From NCBI GenBank assembly GCA_964036045.1, contig OZ038381.1:133711191-133775190 (forward strand): a stretch of 64,000 nucleotides of DNA. The letters run 5' to 3'. Shown here in pieces: positions 10,083-19,718 of this stretch; positions within the stretch are counted from its first letter, which is position 1, and the number at the start of each line of letters is the position of its first letter. Origin of the DNA: Eutreptiella sp. 'Long Island Sound 2002' (Eukaryota > Euglenozoa > Euglenophyceae > Eutreptiales > Eutreptiaceae). The notes under the pieces were generated by a model that saw nothing but the letters and a program-made list of their open reading frames with translations, did not search any database and was not told the DNA's origin. Position numbers and translations under genes: made by a program.

Positions 10083-12578
10083 GAATTCCGCGGGACAGGT
10101 CACCTCGAACCCCTTGTTCCGCAATTTGCGGGCCATCCTCATGAAACGGCTTCTCTTCTTGGCGTTGCCGTCATCACCACCTTCATGCTCACGCTTGGCT
10201 CCTTGTTCTTGCTGGGCCTGCGTCTGTGAGCGTGTGGTAGGACCAGTCTGCCCTCCAGAGGGCTCGGAGTTCCCCCCTGGATTAGGGTTGGGGTTGCCTC
10301 CGTTCTTGTCCTTGTTCTTGTTGTCGTGCTGGCGGTTAGCACCTCCTCCTCGTCCACCTTGACCCTTGTCTTGACCACCTTGACCACGTCCTTTCGACTT
10401 GCCCTTGCCGGAGTCGTTGCCTTTGGCCTTGCCTCCACCTTTGCCTGAGCTTTTGCCAGGATCTTCCCCCTTAAGGTTCGCCGATAGGCGTTGCTTATGG
10501 TAGCACTCATCCTCGTAGTGCTTCCGCTTACCGCAGATTGCACACGTGATGGTGCAGCGGTAATGATCCGGCAGCTTCACCTTGGCGCCGGTGATCTTCT
10601 CCTGCTGCTTCCCCTGGACGACGAAGCAGTCTCGCTGCTCGCAGTCAGAGGCCTGCTGCAGGTGGCCCTGCTCATCTCTGGCATCACACCAGAATAGCTC
10701 CTTCACGTTCTCCATTAGGCGGGCGTGGGCGTGTTTGGGAGTAGTCCCCTGCCCAGGTCGGGACCCTTGGTACCCTTTGCCTCCAGAACCTCCACCAGGA
10801 CGGTAGTTGTTCAGGTGCTGGTTGCTCTCCTTCTCCAGCGCCATTTCCAGGAGCAGCACGCATAGATCCTCGTAGCGGAGGGATCTAGCCTTGCGCTCAG
10901 CCGTCAGACGGCACTCGTCCCATAGTTCTCGGGGGAGCTTGGCGCACAACCAGAACAGCAGGTCGTCGCTGCTGTAGGAACCGGGCGTCAGTCGTCCAGC
11001 CCAGTGATCCAAGTCCGCCAACAGCTCGGAGACCCTGCCAGGTTTGGGGTTGTTGGGCAGCACGGGCAGATTCTGGATCTCGGCCCTGATGGAGAGGTCG
11101 GTCTCGTAGGTCGGGTACTGCCTCTCCAGGGCAACCAACACGTCGGCAAAGGTGGCGGAGTTTGTGACGATCTGCCTGACCTGCTTCTCCAGGTACTTGG
11201 TCTTGCAGCACTGCAGGAGCAGATCGCACTTCACTCGCCCACTCGCGTGGGTTTGGCCGGTCAGTCGTAGGAACCGGCCAAAGTTCTCAGCGAACTCGCT
11301 GAGGTCCTTGCCTGTGAACTCAGGCGGGTTCACCACTATCTTGGAGGTGGCAATAGCCTTCGCCTCCTGAGCTCGGCGTCCTTCAGGGCGTCGGGTCTTC
11401 TTCTTCTTCTTCTTCTTCTTCTTACCCTTGGGGTCCTCGGGGTCCTCAGGGTCCTCGTCGTCTGAGGGCGAAGAAGAGTCCATCGACGGCGGCTCGTCGT
11501 CGGAGGGGTCTCCGCCAAGATCACTGGAGCCATAAGGCTCCACGTCCACCATTGCCCTTAGGGCTGTCAGCCCCAGCCGGTCCAGCTCGGCCCTCGTCGA
11601 GTTCGTCACGTGGCTGTAGGGCGGCTGGGCCGTTCTCGGGACGAATGGACTTCTCGGTACTGCTGCAGGAGTCGGCATCGGTCGACTCCTCAGGCTCCCC
11701 AGGGTATTTGTCAACCCTGCCGCCAGGTGGTTAGCCTGTACTCGGTGGGGTGACATTCCCACCGTCGTAGGTGACGCATGGGACGGGATGATCAGGGGCT
11801 CCAGTTTCTCCCTGATCTCTTGCGTGAGGTCGCTCACGATTTGCGAAGTGGCTCCTCGGAGCACCTCGTTGATCTCCGACCGCGTCAGGGACCTGTTGGA
11901 GGATCTTCCCGATCCTCTACTCCTGCCTCCCAGAGACTCTGGTCCTCTCCTCAACCCACTCAGGGGTGCATACCCAGGTGCACACCCAGGAGCATACCCA
12001 GGAACTTCCATGTAGGTTCCAGTGGCGTGGAGTGGATGGGGATGGTCAGCCGCATACCATCGCGGCGCAGAGCCGGAAGCCACCGGCTCACTGGCAGTAG
12101 TTGCCTCAAGGAGCGCAGTGGTAGGTGGGCCCATGCCATAGGCGGGGTAGTGAGGCATGCCAGTAAAGCCTGTGCCCTCTGCCATAGGCGGGTTGGTTGT
12201 GGAGGTGGATGTTGCGGCGGCTGGGAGTGTGGTGGTTATGGGAGAGGGTGATGCTTGGAGGCCAGAAGCGCTTGGTGCGCCTTCGAAGGTAGGGACATCC
12301 GTCGGGTCTTGCCCTTGCTCCTCTCCTTCGTCTGCTTCTTCTCCAGCATCCTTCTCGCTCTCGTTCTCTCTCTTCCTCTTCGCAGGCTGAGGCTGAGAGA
12401 CCACTTCCTCGACCGTCAGGGCCCCGAAGGCCGTCTGGAGGCCATCCAGGGAGTCCTCCGCCGTATCCACTGGCCCATGTAAGGGCTCCACCGAAGGTAC
12501 AGCGTCAGGCGCCGGCCTTGCCGGTGCCTCAGGCGCTGGCGTTGTGTTCACATCGGCGTCCACTCTTCCTGGGTCCAT
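10080..12578 (-). CDS. gag: Gag structural protein of element 1
   Basis: An 832-residue nucleocapsid/capsid precursor starting at an ATG 97 nt inside the 5' LTR. The N-terminal third is rich in Pro, Ala, Ser and Thr. A Lys run (CTT microsatellite at about 11398-11421) precedes the conserved capsid core, which contains PPEFTGKDLSEFAENF and YETDLSIRAEI. A CCHC zinc knuckle (CAICGKRKHYEDEC, Cx2Cx4Hx4C) follows, then a Gly/Lys-rich basic tail for RNA binding. The capsid core and zinc knuckle match the decayed copy at 51250-52288, including ETDLS and the HYEDEC ending. The reading frame is intact and ends at the leaky UGA. Confidence 0.92.
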   Translation of the reverse strand: MDPGRVDADVNTTPAPEAPARPAPDAVPSVEPLHGPVDTAEDSLDGLQTAFGALTVEEVVSQPQPAKRKRENESEKDAGEEADEGEEQGQDPTDVPTFEGAPSASGLQASPSPITTTLPAAATSTSTTNPPMAEGTGFTGMPHYPAYGMGPPTTALLEATTASEPVASGSAPRWYAADHPHPLHATGTYMEVPGYAPGCAPGYAPLSGLRRGPESLGGRSRGSGRSSNRSLTRSEINEVLRGATSQIVSDLTQEIREKLEPLIIPSHASPTTVGMSPHRVQANHLAAGLTNTLGSLRSRPMPTPAAVPRSPFVPRTAQPPYSHVTNSTRAELDRLGLTALRAMVDVEPYGSSDLGGDPSDDEPPSMDSSSPSDDEDPEDPEDPKGKKKKKKKKKTRRPEGRRAQEAKAIATSKIVVNPPEFTGKDLSEFAENFGRFLRLTGQTHASGRVKCDLLLQCCKTKYLEKQVRQIVTNSATFADVLVALERQYPTYETDLSIRAEIQNLPVLPNNPKPGRVSELLADLDHWAGRLTPGSYSSDDLLFWLCAKLPRELWDECRLTAERKARSLRYEDLCVLLLEMALEKESNQHLNNYRPGGGSGGKGYQGSRPGQGTTPKHAHARLMENVKELFWCDARDEQGHLQQASDCEQRDCFVVQGKQQEKITGAKVKLPDHYRCTITCAICGKRKHYEDECYHKQRLSANLKGEDPGKSSGKGGGKAKGNDSGKGKSKGRGQGGQDKGQGGRGGGANRQHDNKNKDKNGGNPNPNPGGNSEPSGGQTGPTTRSQTQAQQEQGAKREHEGGDDGNAKKRSRFMRMARKLRNKGFEVTCPAEF

Positions 12579-12657
12579 CTTAATCCGCCCTTCTGCTTAT
12601 ATTTGCCTGCTCGGAGCACTGGTTGTACGGCGCGGGGTCGCTGCCGGTGCACAGAGA

Positions 12658-12677
12658 CAGGCTGCCTCTTGCTACCA
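12658..12677 (-). promoter_or_regulatory. primer-binding site of element 1
   Basis: Immediately inside the 5' LTR the minus strand reads TGGTAGCAAGAGGCAGCC. TGG pairs with the CCA tail of a tRNA, and TGGTAGCA-GAGG resembles the initiator-Met site (TGGTAGCAGAGG, seen exactly in element 2) with one extra A. The primer could be initiator Met or a different tRNA ending in CTTGCTACCA. Confidence 0.65.
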
Positions 12678-13475
12678 GAAAAGTTTATAGTGTTTTCAGC
12701 ACTGTGTTTTTGCTTCTCCTGCTGCTTGTTGTTGCTGTAGGGTGTCCTGCTGCTTGTTTTGGATGATGAAAAGCTTTTGTTTGTTGAAATACAGTTAAGC
12801 CAAGTCAATCCAGGATAGCCCAAGCCAATAGTATGCAAGGAGAAGGTAATTCAGGATCAAAGCATGAAGGGCTGCAGTGTAAACAGTGAAAGATGATTGG
12901 ATATTCACAGAAACTACAGCTCAGGTCACAAATGAATGCATATTCACAAAGATAGCTGAAATGTTTTAGGAAAAGAGTTAGAAAACTACCTCAGGATCAC
13001 TCTCTCTCCATAGTGCCATCTTAGGAGATGTGCACTCTTTGTTTTGGATCCCATATGTGCTGAGGTGGCATGGTATGTGGCGATGAGGTCACTGCCATGT
13101 CACATGGGATCTTCCTACTTAGCTAGGCTGACCAGGAATTGAACCCAGGACCTCTCAAAAAGAGGTGCCCAGCCCCCTAGGGTGCATACCACTAGGATAG
13201 CTAAGAATTCATGGAAAAACATAGATAAATTCATAGGCTCTACTTTAGGTATGTCAGTGCTCAGTCAACTCAGGAAAAGATGTTTTACTTCACATTGAAA
13301 GGGGATTAAGGGGTCCACTCCATATCCTGATTGGGTGTTTGGTTCCATAGGTCAAAATGTGTTATCACCAGTTTTGGTTGGACCAATACTAAGAGTAAAA
13401 TGCATGGATGCTCAGTGCATCTTCAATACAACTAGAGTATGCCTCAAAGCAATGGAAAAGCACTTTTTCTTACTC
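12675..13475 (-). repeat. 5' LTR of element 1
   Basis: Partner of 2097-2897. It carries the element's promoter by position, followed on the minus strand by the primer-binding site and gag. Its outer edge (13475) abuts the continuing 21-bp minisatellite. Confidence 0.92.
13118..13205 (-). other. tRNA-like module inside the 5' LTR
   Basis: The same module as in the 3' LTR, at the same offset within the repeat, with paired TTAGCTA/TAGCTAA ends, B-box-like GGTTCAATTCC and the ACCTC/GAGGT hairpin. It lies about 440-530 nt upstream of the primer site in element orientation. It could act as an internal Pol III promoter or be a relic of a SINE captured by the LTR. Confidence 0.6.
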
Positions 13476-14265
13476 TCTCTAAGTGAAAACACCTCCTTCG
13501 AAGTGAAAAACACCCCCCTCCAGGGCGAAAAACACTTGTCTTCAAGTGCAAAATCCCTCCCTCCATGAGTTCTGGGTCTGCCTCCAAGCGAAGAACACCT
13601 TTCTCCAAGTGAAAACCACTTCTCGCCAAGGGAAAAACACCTCCTTGATAGTGAAAAACACGTCCGTTCGGGTGAAAACCACCTTCCTCCAAGCGAAAAA
13701 AACCCCCCTCCAAGTGCTAAAAACCTCTCACCAAATGAAAAACACCTCCCTCCATGATTTTGGGTCTCCCTCCAAGTAAAAACCACCTCCTTCTAAGTGA
13801 AAACCACCTCCCTCCAAGTGATAAACACCTCGCTCCAAGTGAAAACCACCTCCCTGCAAGTGAAAAACATGTCCCTCCAGGTAAAAAACACCTCCCTCCA
13901 AGTGAAAACCACCTCCCTTCAAGGGAGAACCACCGCCCTTATAGTGAAAAACACCTCCGGCCAACTGAAAACCACCTTCCTCCAAGTGAAAAAAACCTCC
14001 CTCCAAGTGAAAGACACCTCACTCCAAGTGAAAAACACCTCCCTCGATCATTTTGTGTCTTACCATGCCGACAACCACCCGCTTCTACGTGAAAATAACC
14101 TCCCTCCAAGTGAAAAACACCTCTCTCGAAGTGAAACCCCCCCCTCTCCAAGCGAAAACCACCTCCCTGCAAGTGAAAAACACATCTATCCAAGTGTAAA
14201 ACACCCCCTTCCATGAGTTTAGGGTCTCACTCGACATTAAAAACAACTTCCTCCAAGTGAAACAA
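13476..14265. repeat. 21-bp minisatellite, right arm
   Basis: Continuation of the array at 1084-2096, here more regular (CTCCAAGTGAAAACCACCTC repeated with near-exact 21-bp spacing between 13790 and 14030). Open frames on both strands with 7-residue repeats are by-products of the period. Confidence 0.9.
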
Positions 14266-14430
14266 AGTAGCAGGTAACAAAGTGCAACAGTAATAAAGGA
14301 GATTGGAGGGTGCCAAAGCCGCGGTAGAAGATTGAGAGTGTGTCGGGGTGAGCCTAGTAGTGGGTGTCAAGGTTAGAGGATTGCAAGGCGAGGAGAGCTC
14401 CGGCAGAGTAATGGCTTTGGAAAAGTCTTC

Positions 14431-14790
14431 CTAGTCTGGTAGGCCCATGTTTTGAGGCGTTGGGGTCGCAACATCGTCAGCATCTTCTTCGTTGTCCTCT
14501 GCCTCAGCCTCTACCTCTAGGTGTGTATCTACCAGTGTAACACTAGGTGCCGCTTTTTGCGCCCTGTTGAACGGCTCGGACAGGGCAAGCCTGGGTAAGG
14601 AGTTCAAATGCGATGGTCGGTCGGAATTCTGGTCACGGATGGGTGTGGAGGTTATGGTCGCCTATGCGCCTCCAGGTGTGAGTACTTGTTCTTCGGACTG
14701 CGGGGCCAATGAAACCGTAGGTTTTTCGGTGTTCAGCACTCCTGGCTTGGGCGCCATCAAATCTATGAGGCTCAGGTTGTTTGCTGCCAT
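14431..14790 (-). pseudogene. small broken ORF, unknown function
   Basis: On the minus strand an ATG at 14790 opens a frame of 119 codons with one internal TAG (14662-14664). The product starts MAANNLSLIDLMAPKPG and has a strongly acidic C-terminal part (EVEAEAEDNEEDADD) before the stop at 14431. Composition is protein-like and consistent on both sides of the TAG, which suggests a recently broken gene or gene fragment. I recognise no family. It lies just outside the minisatellite. Confidence 0.35.
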
Positions 14791-14869
14791 GGCTACAGCA
14801 TATTTTGTTGCCTTTTTCTTTCTGTTCTTCGCTTGACATCAACTTCACCGGCACTGTGGAACGTGACAA

Positions 14870-15800
14870 AAACGATGTAGAAAAACGCCAAAATAGAATG
14901 GAAATGAAAGGTTTTCAGCGACGTATAAATATCACTTTTTGCTTCTGTTAAGCAAGACTTTTCCTCCACGAATTCCGTATGATCTTTACCCTACTTTCAG
15001 CCGAAAGCAATGTAAAATATCGTTCAAATCAGTGTTTTTGCGCGAGCTACGCGGCCAGAAAGTCGCCGTGGCTGACGATTTTCCGAGTTTTCAGAATACT
15101 GTTTAAAGCAATTTAATTGTTTTTTTTGACCCACACAATGTTTTTAAGCATAGGCGAATCGTACGGCACCATCGCGGCGCCGCTCCGCGGTGGCCAATTT
15201 TGGCCCAAGTAGGCCATGTTCACGACTTTTTATAAAATCATAGGTGACTTAGATCCTGAGTCTAAGTACACCAAATCACAGCCCATTGGTGGGGCTTTGC
15301 ATACATATGTTGATTTGGTTTCAAAACGCATCCTGCACCGGCATGACGCGTGGGAGGGAGATGCGTGAATGTCATGTGATATATTGAAAAATCACTATTT
15401 TTTCAAGTTTTGAGCTCAAAATTGAATACTTTCACAACTTTATCCGGATTCAACTCAGGATCATGATTGCGACCACCCATCGGCACCAAGGGCAAGGCCG
15501 ACATGTCGTCGCTTTTCGAGTTTTAGTATAGTTTTTATGCTATTTTTATAGTATAATTGCTATGTGCATGGTTACATGTGTGTGTATGTATAAATGCAAT
15601 ATGTTTTATCTCTCTCGTACTTCAGGGCATGTGAAAGGGATCGTTTCGAAATCCCTTCGGATTTCGTGGTCATGATTTGGACTTGTATGTTGCGGGTATT
15701 GAGGATTTGAAGGAGGTTTGTTCATTTTATGGCGGGACCAAAAAAAGATAATTTCAACAAACAAAAGGACTTCAACAGTCTTACACCGTGGAGCAAATTG
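14870..15800. other. AT-rich intergenic DNA
   Basis: No ORF of note on either strand and no RNA gene that I can recognise. The sequence is AT-rich with short T runs and contrasts with the GC-rich blocks further right. Confidence 0.5.
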
Positions 15801-15839
15801 GTTGCGTGGTTAACAGAAAAGGGCATGCAAGCGACAAAA

Positions 15840-16370
15840 CGGGAACGATGAAAGCCTAAACCGGGTTGACAATGGTTTTGGAATCTGAAAACGGATACAA
15901 CCACAGGCCTAAACGGGTAAAAAATGGTAACTAGCTGACAAAATGGGTGTGATGAAAGCGTAAAATGTGTTGTAAATGGCATGCGCAGGACGAAATAGGT
16001 ACAACGAAAGCGCAAAATGGGTTGCAAATGGTATTTGAATGACAAACTGGGCATCTAGAACGGCCAGAATGGGTTGGAAGTGGTATTTGAATGACGCATG
16101 GGGTGTGCTAAAAACTCAAATGAGTTGAAACTGGTAAGCCCAAAATGGGTTGAAAATGGTACCTTAATGACAAATGGGCTGTGATGAACGACCAGTATTG
16201 GTGATGAAGTAGGTGTGATGAAAGCCCTAAGTAGGTTGCAAATGGTAATGTAATCATGAAGTGGGCGTGATGAAAGCCCAAAATGGGTTAGACATGGTAT
16301 CCGATTGACAAAATGGGTGTCATGAAAGCCCAAAATGGGTTGAACATGGTATCTCAGTGACGAATTTTTT
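15840..16370. repeat. ~55-bp degenerate tandem repeat, array A
   Basis: About ten imperfect copies of a 50-60-bp unit built around GATGAAAGCCCAAAATGGGT followed by TGxAAATGGTAT and a GACAAA segment. Minus-strand ORFs across it (15722-16444) are repetitive and not considered genes. A second short array of the same family is at 36120-36330. Confidence 0.8.
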
Positions 16371-17839
16371 GAGGCATGGCGGTCCCCCGCCGAAGAAACA
16401 CAAAACATTGCTCCCATGCGAGGTTCACCGAAGGACTGCCGCATATGTACAAAAAGAATAGAGCCCGACCAAGGTGCAGAGCACTTTCAGAGAAAAACCA
16501 TGGGCTGTGAGCAGACCTAACTTTTATTGCAAAATGTGGACCCGTTGAGCAGCAATGTGGTTTTGTGCTGGATAAACACTGAAGCTGTTTCAGTGCTGGA
16601 AAGAAAATGAGTTGGCTAAATTGGTGCTGATTGGATGATTTGAATTGGTTGAAAAAATAAAAAGAAAACAAAAGTGAAAAAAAAAAGACTGATGATGTGA
16701 AAGGGCTTGGCAGGGCAAATACAGGGCTAATACACAGGCAGTGCACCAGAGCAGGCAAGCATGGGATCAACGGACCAAGAAAACAGACAGAGTATCAAGA
16801 CCCCTGAGTTCTCTCTTGCTGCGATTTATCCAAGTGCTTTCCCCATCTGTATTTGAATGTCCTTACCAGTAGGTTGGCCATGTCAGCTGAGGTTTGAGCT
16901 TTGAGGTTTGACGTTTCAGGTACTAGACGTTCTTCGGCCCCAGGGGGCCACCTGGTCGGGCCGGTGATATCCTCCCCACCGGGACCTAGTGGGGGGCCCT
17001 TCATGACACACCTCCTGCCTGGTGGCGTAGTCCCCCAGATTCACTAGGCCCGGAGCCCTGTCCCTCCCCGGCTTCTCCGTTTCGCCACTCCCCAGTCAGT
17101 GCGTCACTTAGCAACCGCGGTTGCAGGCGCTTACCGACTACGCCGCCCCCTTGATGCGTGGTCGCCGGGGGTGCCGGCGCCGCCGGGCCCGTGCTACTAG
17201 CTTGTCGCCAGTGGGACCCCCATGGGCTGGCGCGGAGGCTGCCTAGCCGTAGGGCTGGTGCGTAGCACTGTGTGCTACTACTGCCTTGGCGGGTGCAGTG
17301 CCCTGGTCCTGTGTGGGCGGCGCTCGCGGCTGGCCTGGGGGGTCAGGGCCGGTGCCGGTTCTTGCGTCTCTCCTTGGGCTTCTCCCTGCCCCCGCGTCCC
17401 TCGCGGTGGGTGTTGCGGGTTGTCCCGCCCGGATGTCTCTTCCCTTCGCCTGCCTGTACGCCATTCCATGCGGTCTGTGCGTTCCGCGGCCTCGGTCCGG
17501 TTGCCCTTCGGGTCCGCGCCACGTGTCCGTTGCGTGTGTGTGCGCTCGTGCTCCCGCGGCGTACGCGCCTCCCCCCCCCTCCGGGTCGGTGTGGTGCGCC
17601 CACTACGCGCGGTTCCGGTACAGGGAGCCGGTAGGGCCGTTCCAGGCGGTTCGTGCCCCTCCGTGTTCCTGGCGCGGTCCCGTGCCTCGCCTATTTAGCT
17701 CGTTGGGGGGTGGCCCGGTCCCTTCGTCCCCTTGCCTTGCCTGGGGTCACGCGCCCCCCTGCGGGCAGGCCTGCTTTTGTGTGCTGGCTTTGCGCGCTGT
17801 GGGGACGGCATGACGGCTCCCGGGGGAGGTGCCTCTCGC
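16371..17839. other. unassigned DNA turning strongly GC-rich
   Basis: From about 16900 GC content rises sharply. Several long overlapping ORFs appear at 17222-17813 on both strands in conflicting frames, as expected for GC-rich sequence with few stop codons. None shows a domain I recognise. The block leads straight into the 210-bp satellite. Confidence 0.45.
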
Positions 17840-18531
17840 CTGGGTGTGGGGTGTCCGCGGTCGGGCGCTCTTCCACGCCCGACCGTCCGTCCTTTGGGGC
17901 GTGCGGCCGGGGGCCGCTACCCACTGGCTGTGGGTGTGGGGAGTGCAGTCGTGGGGACCCGTCACCAACCCGACTGCCCGCGCCCTTGCGTGCTGGCTTT
18001 GCGCGCTATGGGGGCGGCACGAGGGCGCCCGGGGGGGGCGCCTCTTGCCTGGGTGTGGGGCGTCCGGGGATCGGGCGCTCTCCCTTCCCCGACTGCTCGT
18101 CCTTTGGGGCGTGCTGCCGGGGCCAACTACCCACTGGCTGTGGGTGCGGGGGGTGCGGGCGTGGGGACCCGTCACCAACCCCACAGCGCGCGCTCTTGCG
18201 AGCTCGCTTTGCGCGCTGTGGGGGCGGCACGAGGGCGCCCGGGGGGGGCGCCTCTTGCCCGGGCGTGGGGCGTCCAGGGGTCGGGCGCTCTCCCACCCCC
18301 GACTGCTCATCCTTCAGGGCGTACTGCCGGGGCCCACTACCCACTGGCTGTGGGTGCGGGGGGTGCGGGCGTGGGGAGCCGTCACCAACCCCACCGCGTG
18401 CGCTCCTGCGAGCTCGCTTTGCGCGCTGTGGGGGAGGCACGAGGGCGCCCGGGGGGGGCGCCTCTTGCCCGGGCGTGGGGCGTCCGGGGTCGGGCACTCT
18501 CCAACCCCCGACCGCTGGGCCTTTGGGGCGT
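17840..18531. repeat. 210-bp GC-rich satellite, left block
   Basis: Units marked by CCACTGGCTGTGGGTG at 17921, 18131 and 18341, an exact 210-bp spacing. Each unit carries GGGGACCCGTCACCAACC, GCTTTGCGCGCTGTGGG and CTTTGGGGCGTG segments. Because 210 is a multiple of 3, frames stay open across units and give long repetitive ORFs on both strands. The same satellite in the same orientation is at 33205-34232. Confidence 0.92.
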
Positions 18532-19060
18532 GATAGGTCCCCATAGGTCCCCACGTGCTCCCATAGGCCCCCAAAGTTCCCCCTAGGCCCCCAAAAGTCC
18601 CCAAAAGTCCCCTATAGGTCCCCATAGGCCACCATAGGCCCCAATAGGTCCCCATAGAGCCCCATAGGCCCCCATAGGCCCCCATAGGTCCCCATAGGCC
18701 CCCATAGGCCCCCAAAGGTCCCCATAGGCCCCCAAAGGTCCCCATAGGCACCTATAGATCCCCATAGGCCCCCATAGGCCCCCATAGGCCCCCCGTGGCC
18801 CCCATAGGCCACCGTAGGCCGCCATAGGCCCCCATAGGTCCCCATAGGTCCCCATGTGCCCCCATAGGCCCCCATAGGCCCCCAAAGGTCCCCATAGGCC
18901 CCCAAAGGTCCCCATAGGCCCCCAAAGGTCCCCATAGGCCCCCAAAGGTCCCCATAGGCCCCTTTAGGTCCCCATAGGCCCCCATAGGCCCCCATAGGCC
19001 CCCATTGGCCCCCATAGGTCCCCATAGGTCTCCAAAGGTGCCAAAAGGCCCCCATAGGTT
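18532..19060. repeat. CCCCATAGGC/T-type minisatellite
   Basis: Dense tandem array of 9-10-base words such as CCCCATAGGC and CCCCAAAGGT arranged in higher-order units. The Gly/Trp/Tyr-rich minus-strand ORFs (MGAYGGLWGPMG type) are translations of the repeat. The same words occur in reverse complement at 19532-19718 and 32928-32994. Confidence 0.92.
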
Positions 19061-19531
19061 CCGTGAAAAATTTGGGGGCTGTAGACCCCCCAAATATTTG
19101 ACAGAACCCCTTCCGTGAAATATTTTTGGGGTGTACAGCCCCCAAATATTTGACAAAACCCCATCCGTGAAATATTTTGGCGGTCTAGAGCCCCCAAATA
19201 TTTGACGGAACCCCATCCGTCAAATATTTTGGGGCTGTACAGCCCCCAAATATTTGACGGAACCCCATCCGTGAAATATTTTGGGGGTGTAGACCCCCCA
19301 AATTTTTGACATAAACCCATCCGTCAAATATTTGGGGGCTGTAGACCCCCAAAATATCCTTCACGGAACCACATCCGTGAAATATTTTGGAGGTGTACAG
19401 CCCTCAAATATTTAACGGAACCCCATCCGTCATATTTGGGGGCTGTAGACCCCCAAAATATCCTTCACGGAACCACATCCGTGAAATATTTTGGAGGTGT
19501 ACAGCCCTCAAATATTTGACGGAACCCCATC
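19061..19531. repeat. tandem repeat of two palindromes (~50-54 bp unit)
   Basis: About nine units, each with AAATATTTGACGGA facing TCCGTCAAATATTT and, between these, a second dyad GGGGGCTGTACAGCCCCC (perfect in the best copies). Each unit could extrude two hairpins. Short plus-strand ORFs here are repeat translations. The same family is at 32995-33204. Confidence 0.9.
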
Positions 19532-19718
19532 TGGGGCTTATGGGGACCTTTGGGGGTTTATGGGGGCCTATGGGGCCCTATGGGGGCCTATGGGGCTCTA
19601 TGGGGACGTATGGGGGCCTATGGCGGCCTATGGGGGCCTCTGGGGACCTCTGGGGACCTTTGGCGACCTTTGGGGACCTATGGGGGCCTATGGGGACCTA
19701 TGGGGGCCTATGGGGACC
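19532..19718. repeat. inverted minisatellite arm (GGGGCCTATGGGGACC)
   Basis: Same words as 18532-19060 but on the opposite strand, so the two arrays form an inverted pair around the palindrome block. The array is cut at 19718 by the LTR of element 2 and resumes at 32928. Confidence 0.9.

Larger units (their letters stand above)
2097..13475 (-). mobile_element. LTR retrotransposon 1 (Ty3/Gypsy, chromovirus-like), near-intact
   Basis: An 11.4-kb element read on the minus strand: 5' LTR 12675-13475, primer-binding site beside it, gag 10080-12578, pol 5151-10079, a 2.2-kb 3' noncoding part, a purine tract and 3' LTR 2097-2897. The two ~801-bp LTRs differ at roughly nine positions by eye, so the insertion is young. 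Both ORFs are uninterrupted except for the single UGA that separates them. The order protease, RT, RNase H, integrase, chromodomain-like tail is Ty3/Gypsy. The flanks are the CT-rich minisatellite; CTCTC at 2092-2096 and after 13474 could be the target duplication, but the repeat makes this ambiguous. The LTR ends do not show the usual TG...CA. Confidence 0.93.

Noticed and set aside
13476-14265. Regular repeat-spacer look suggesting a CRISPR array
   Set aside because: Continuous 21-bp tandem repeat without unique spacers, in eukaryotic DNA with no cas genes.
17222-17813. Several 150-190 codon ORFs in GC-rich DNA
   Set aside because: Overlapping in all frames with no motif; explained by lack of stop codons at this composition.
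18314-19320. Gly/Trp/Tyr-rich ORFs (GGLWGPMGAYG) that look like structural or amyloid-type proteins
   Set aside because: Translations of the CCCCATAGG minisatellite; equal openness in all three minus frames and similar ORFs from the inverted arm.
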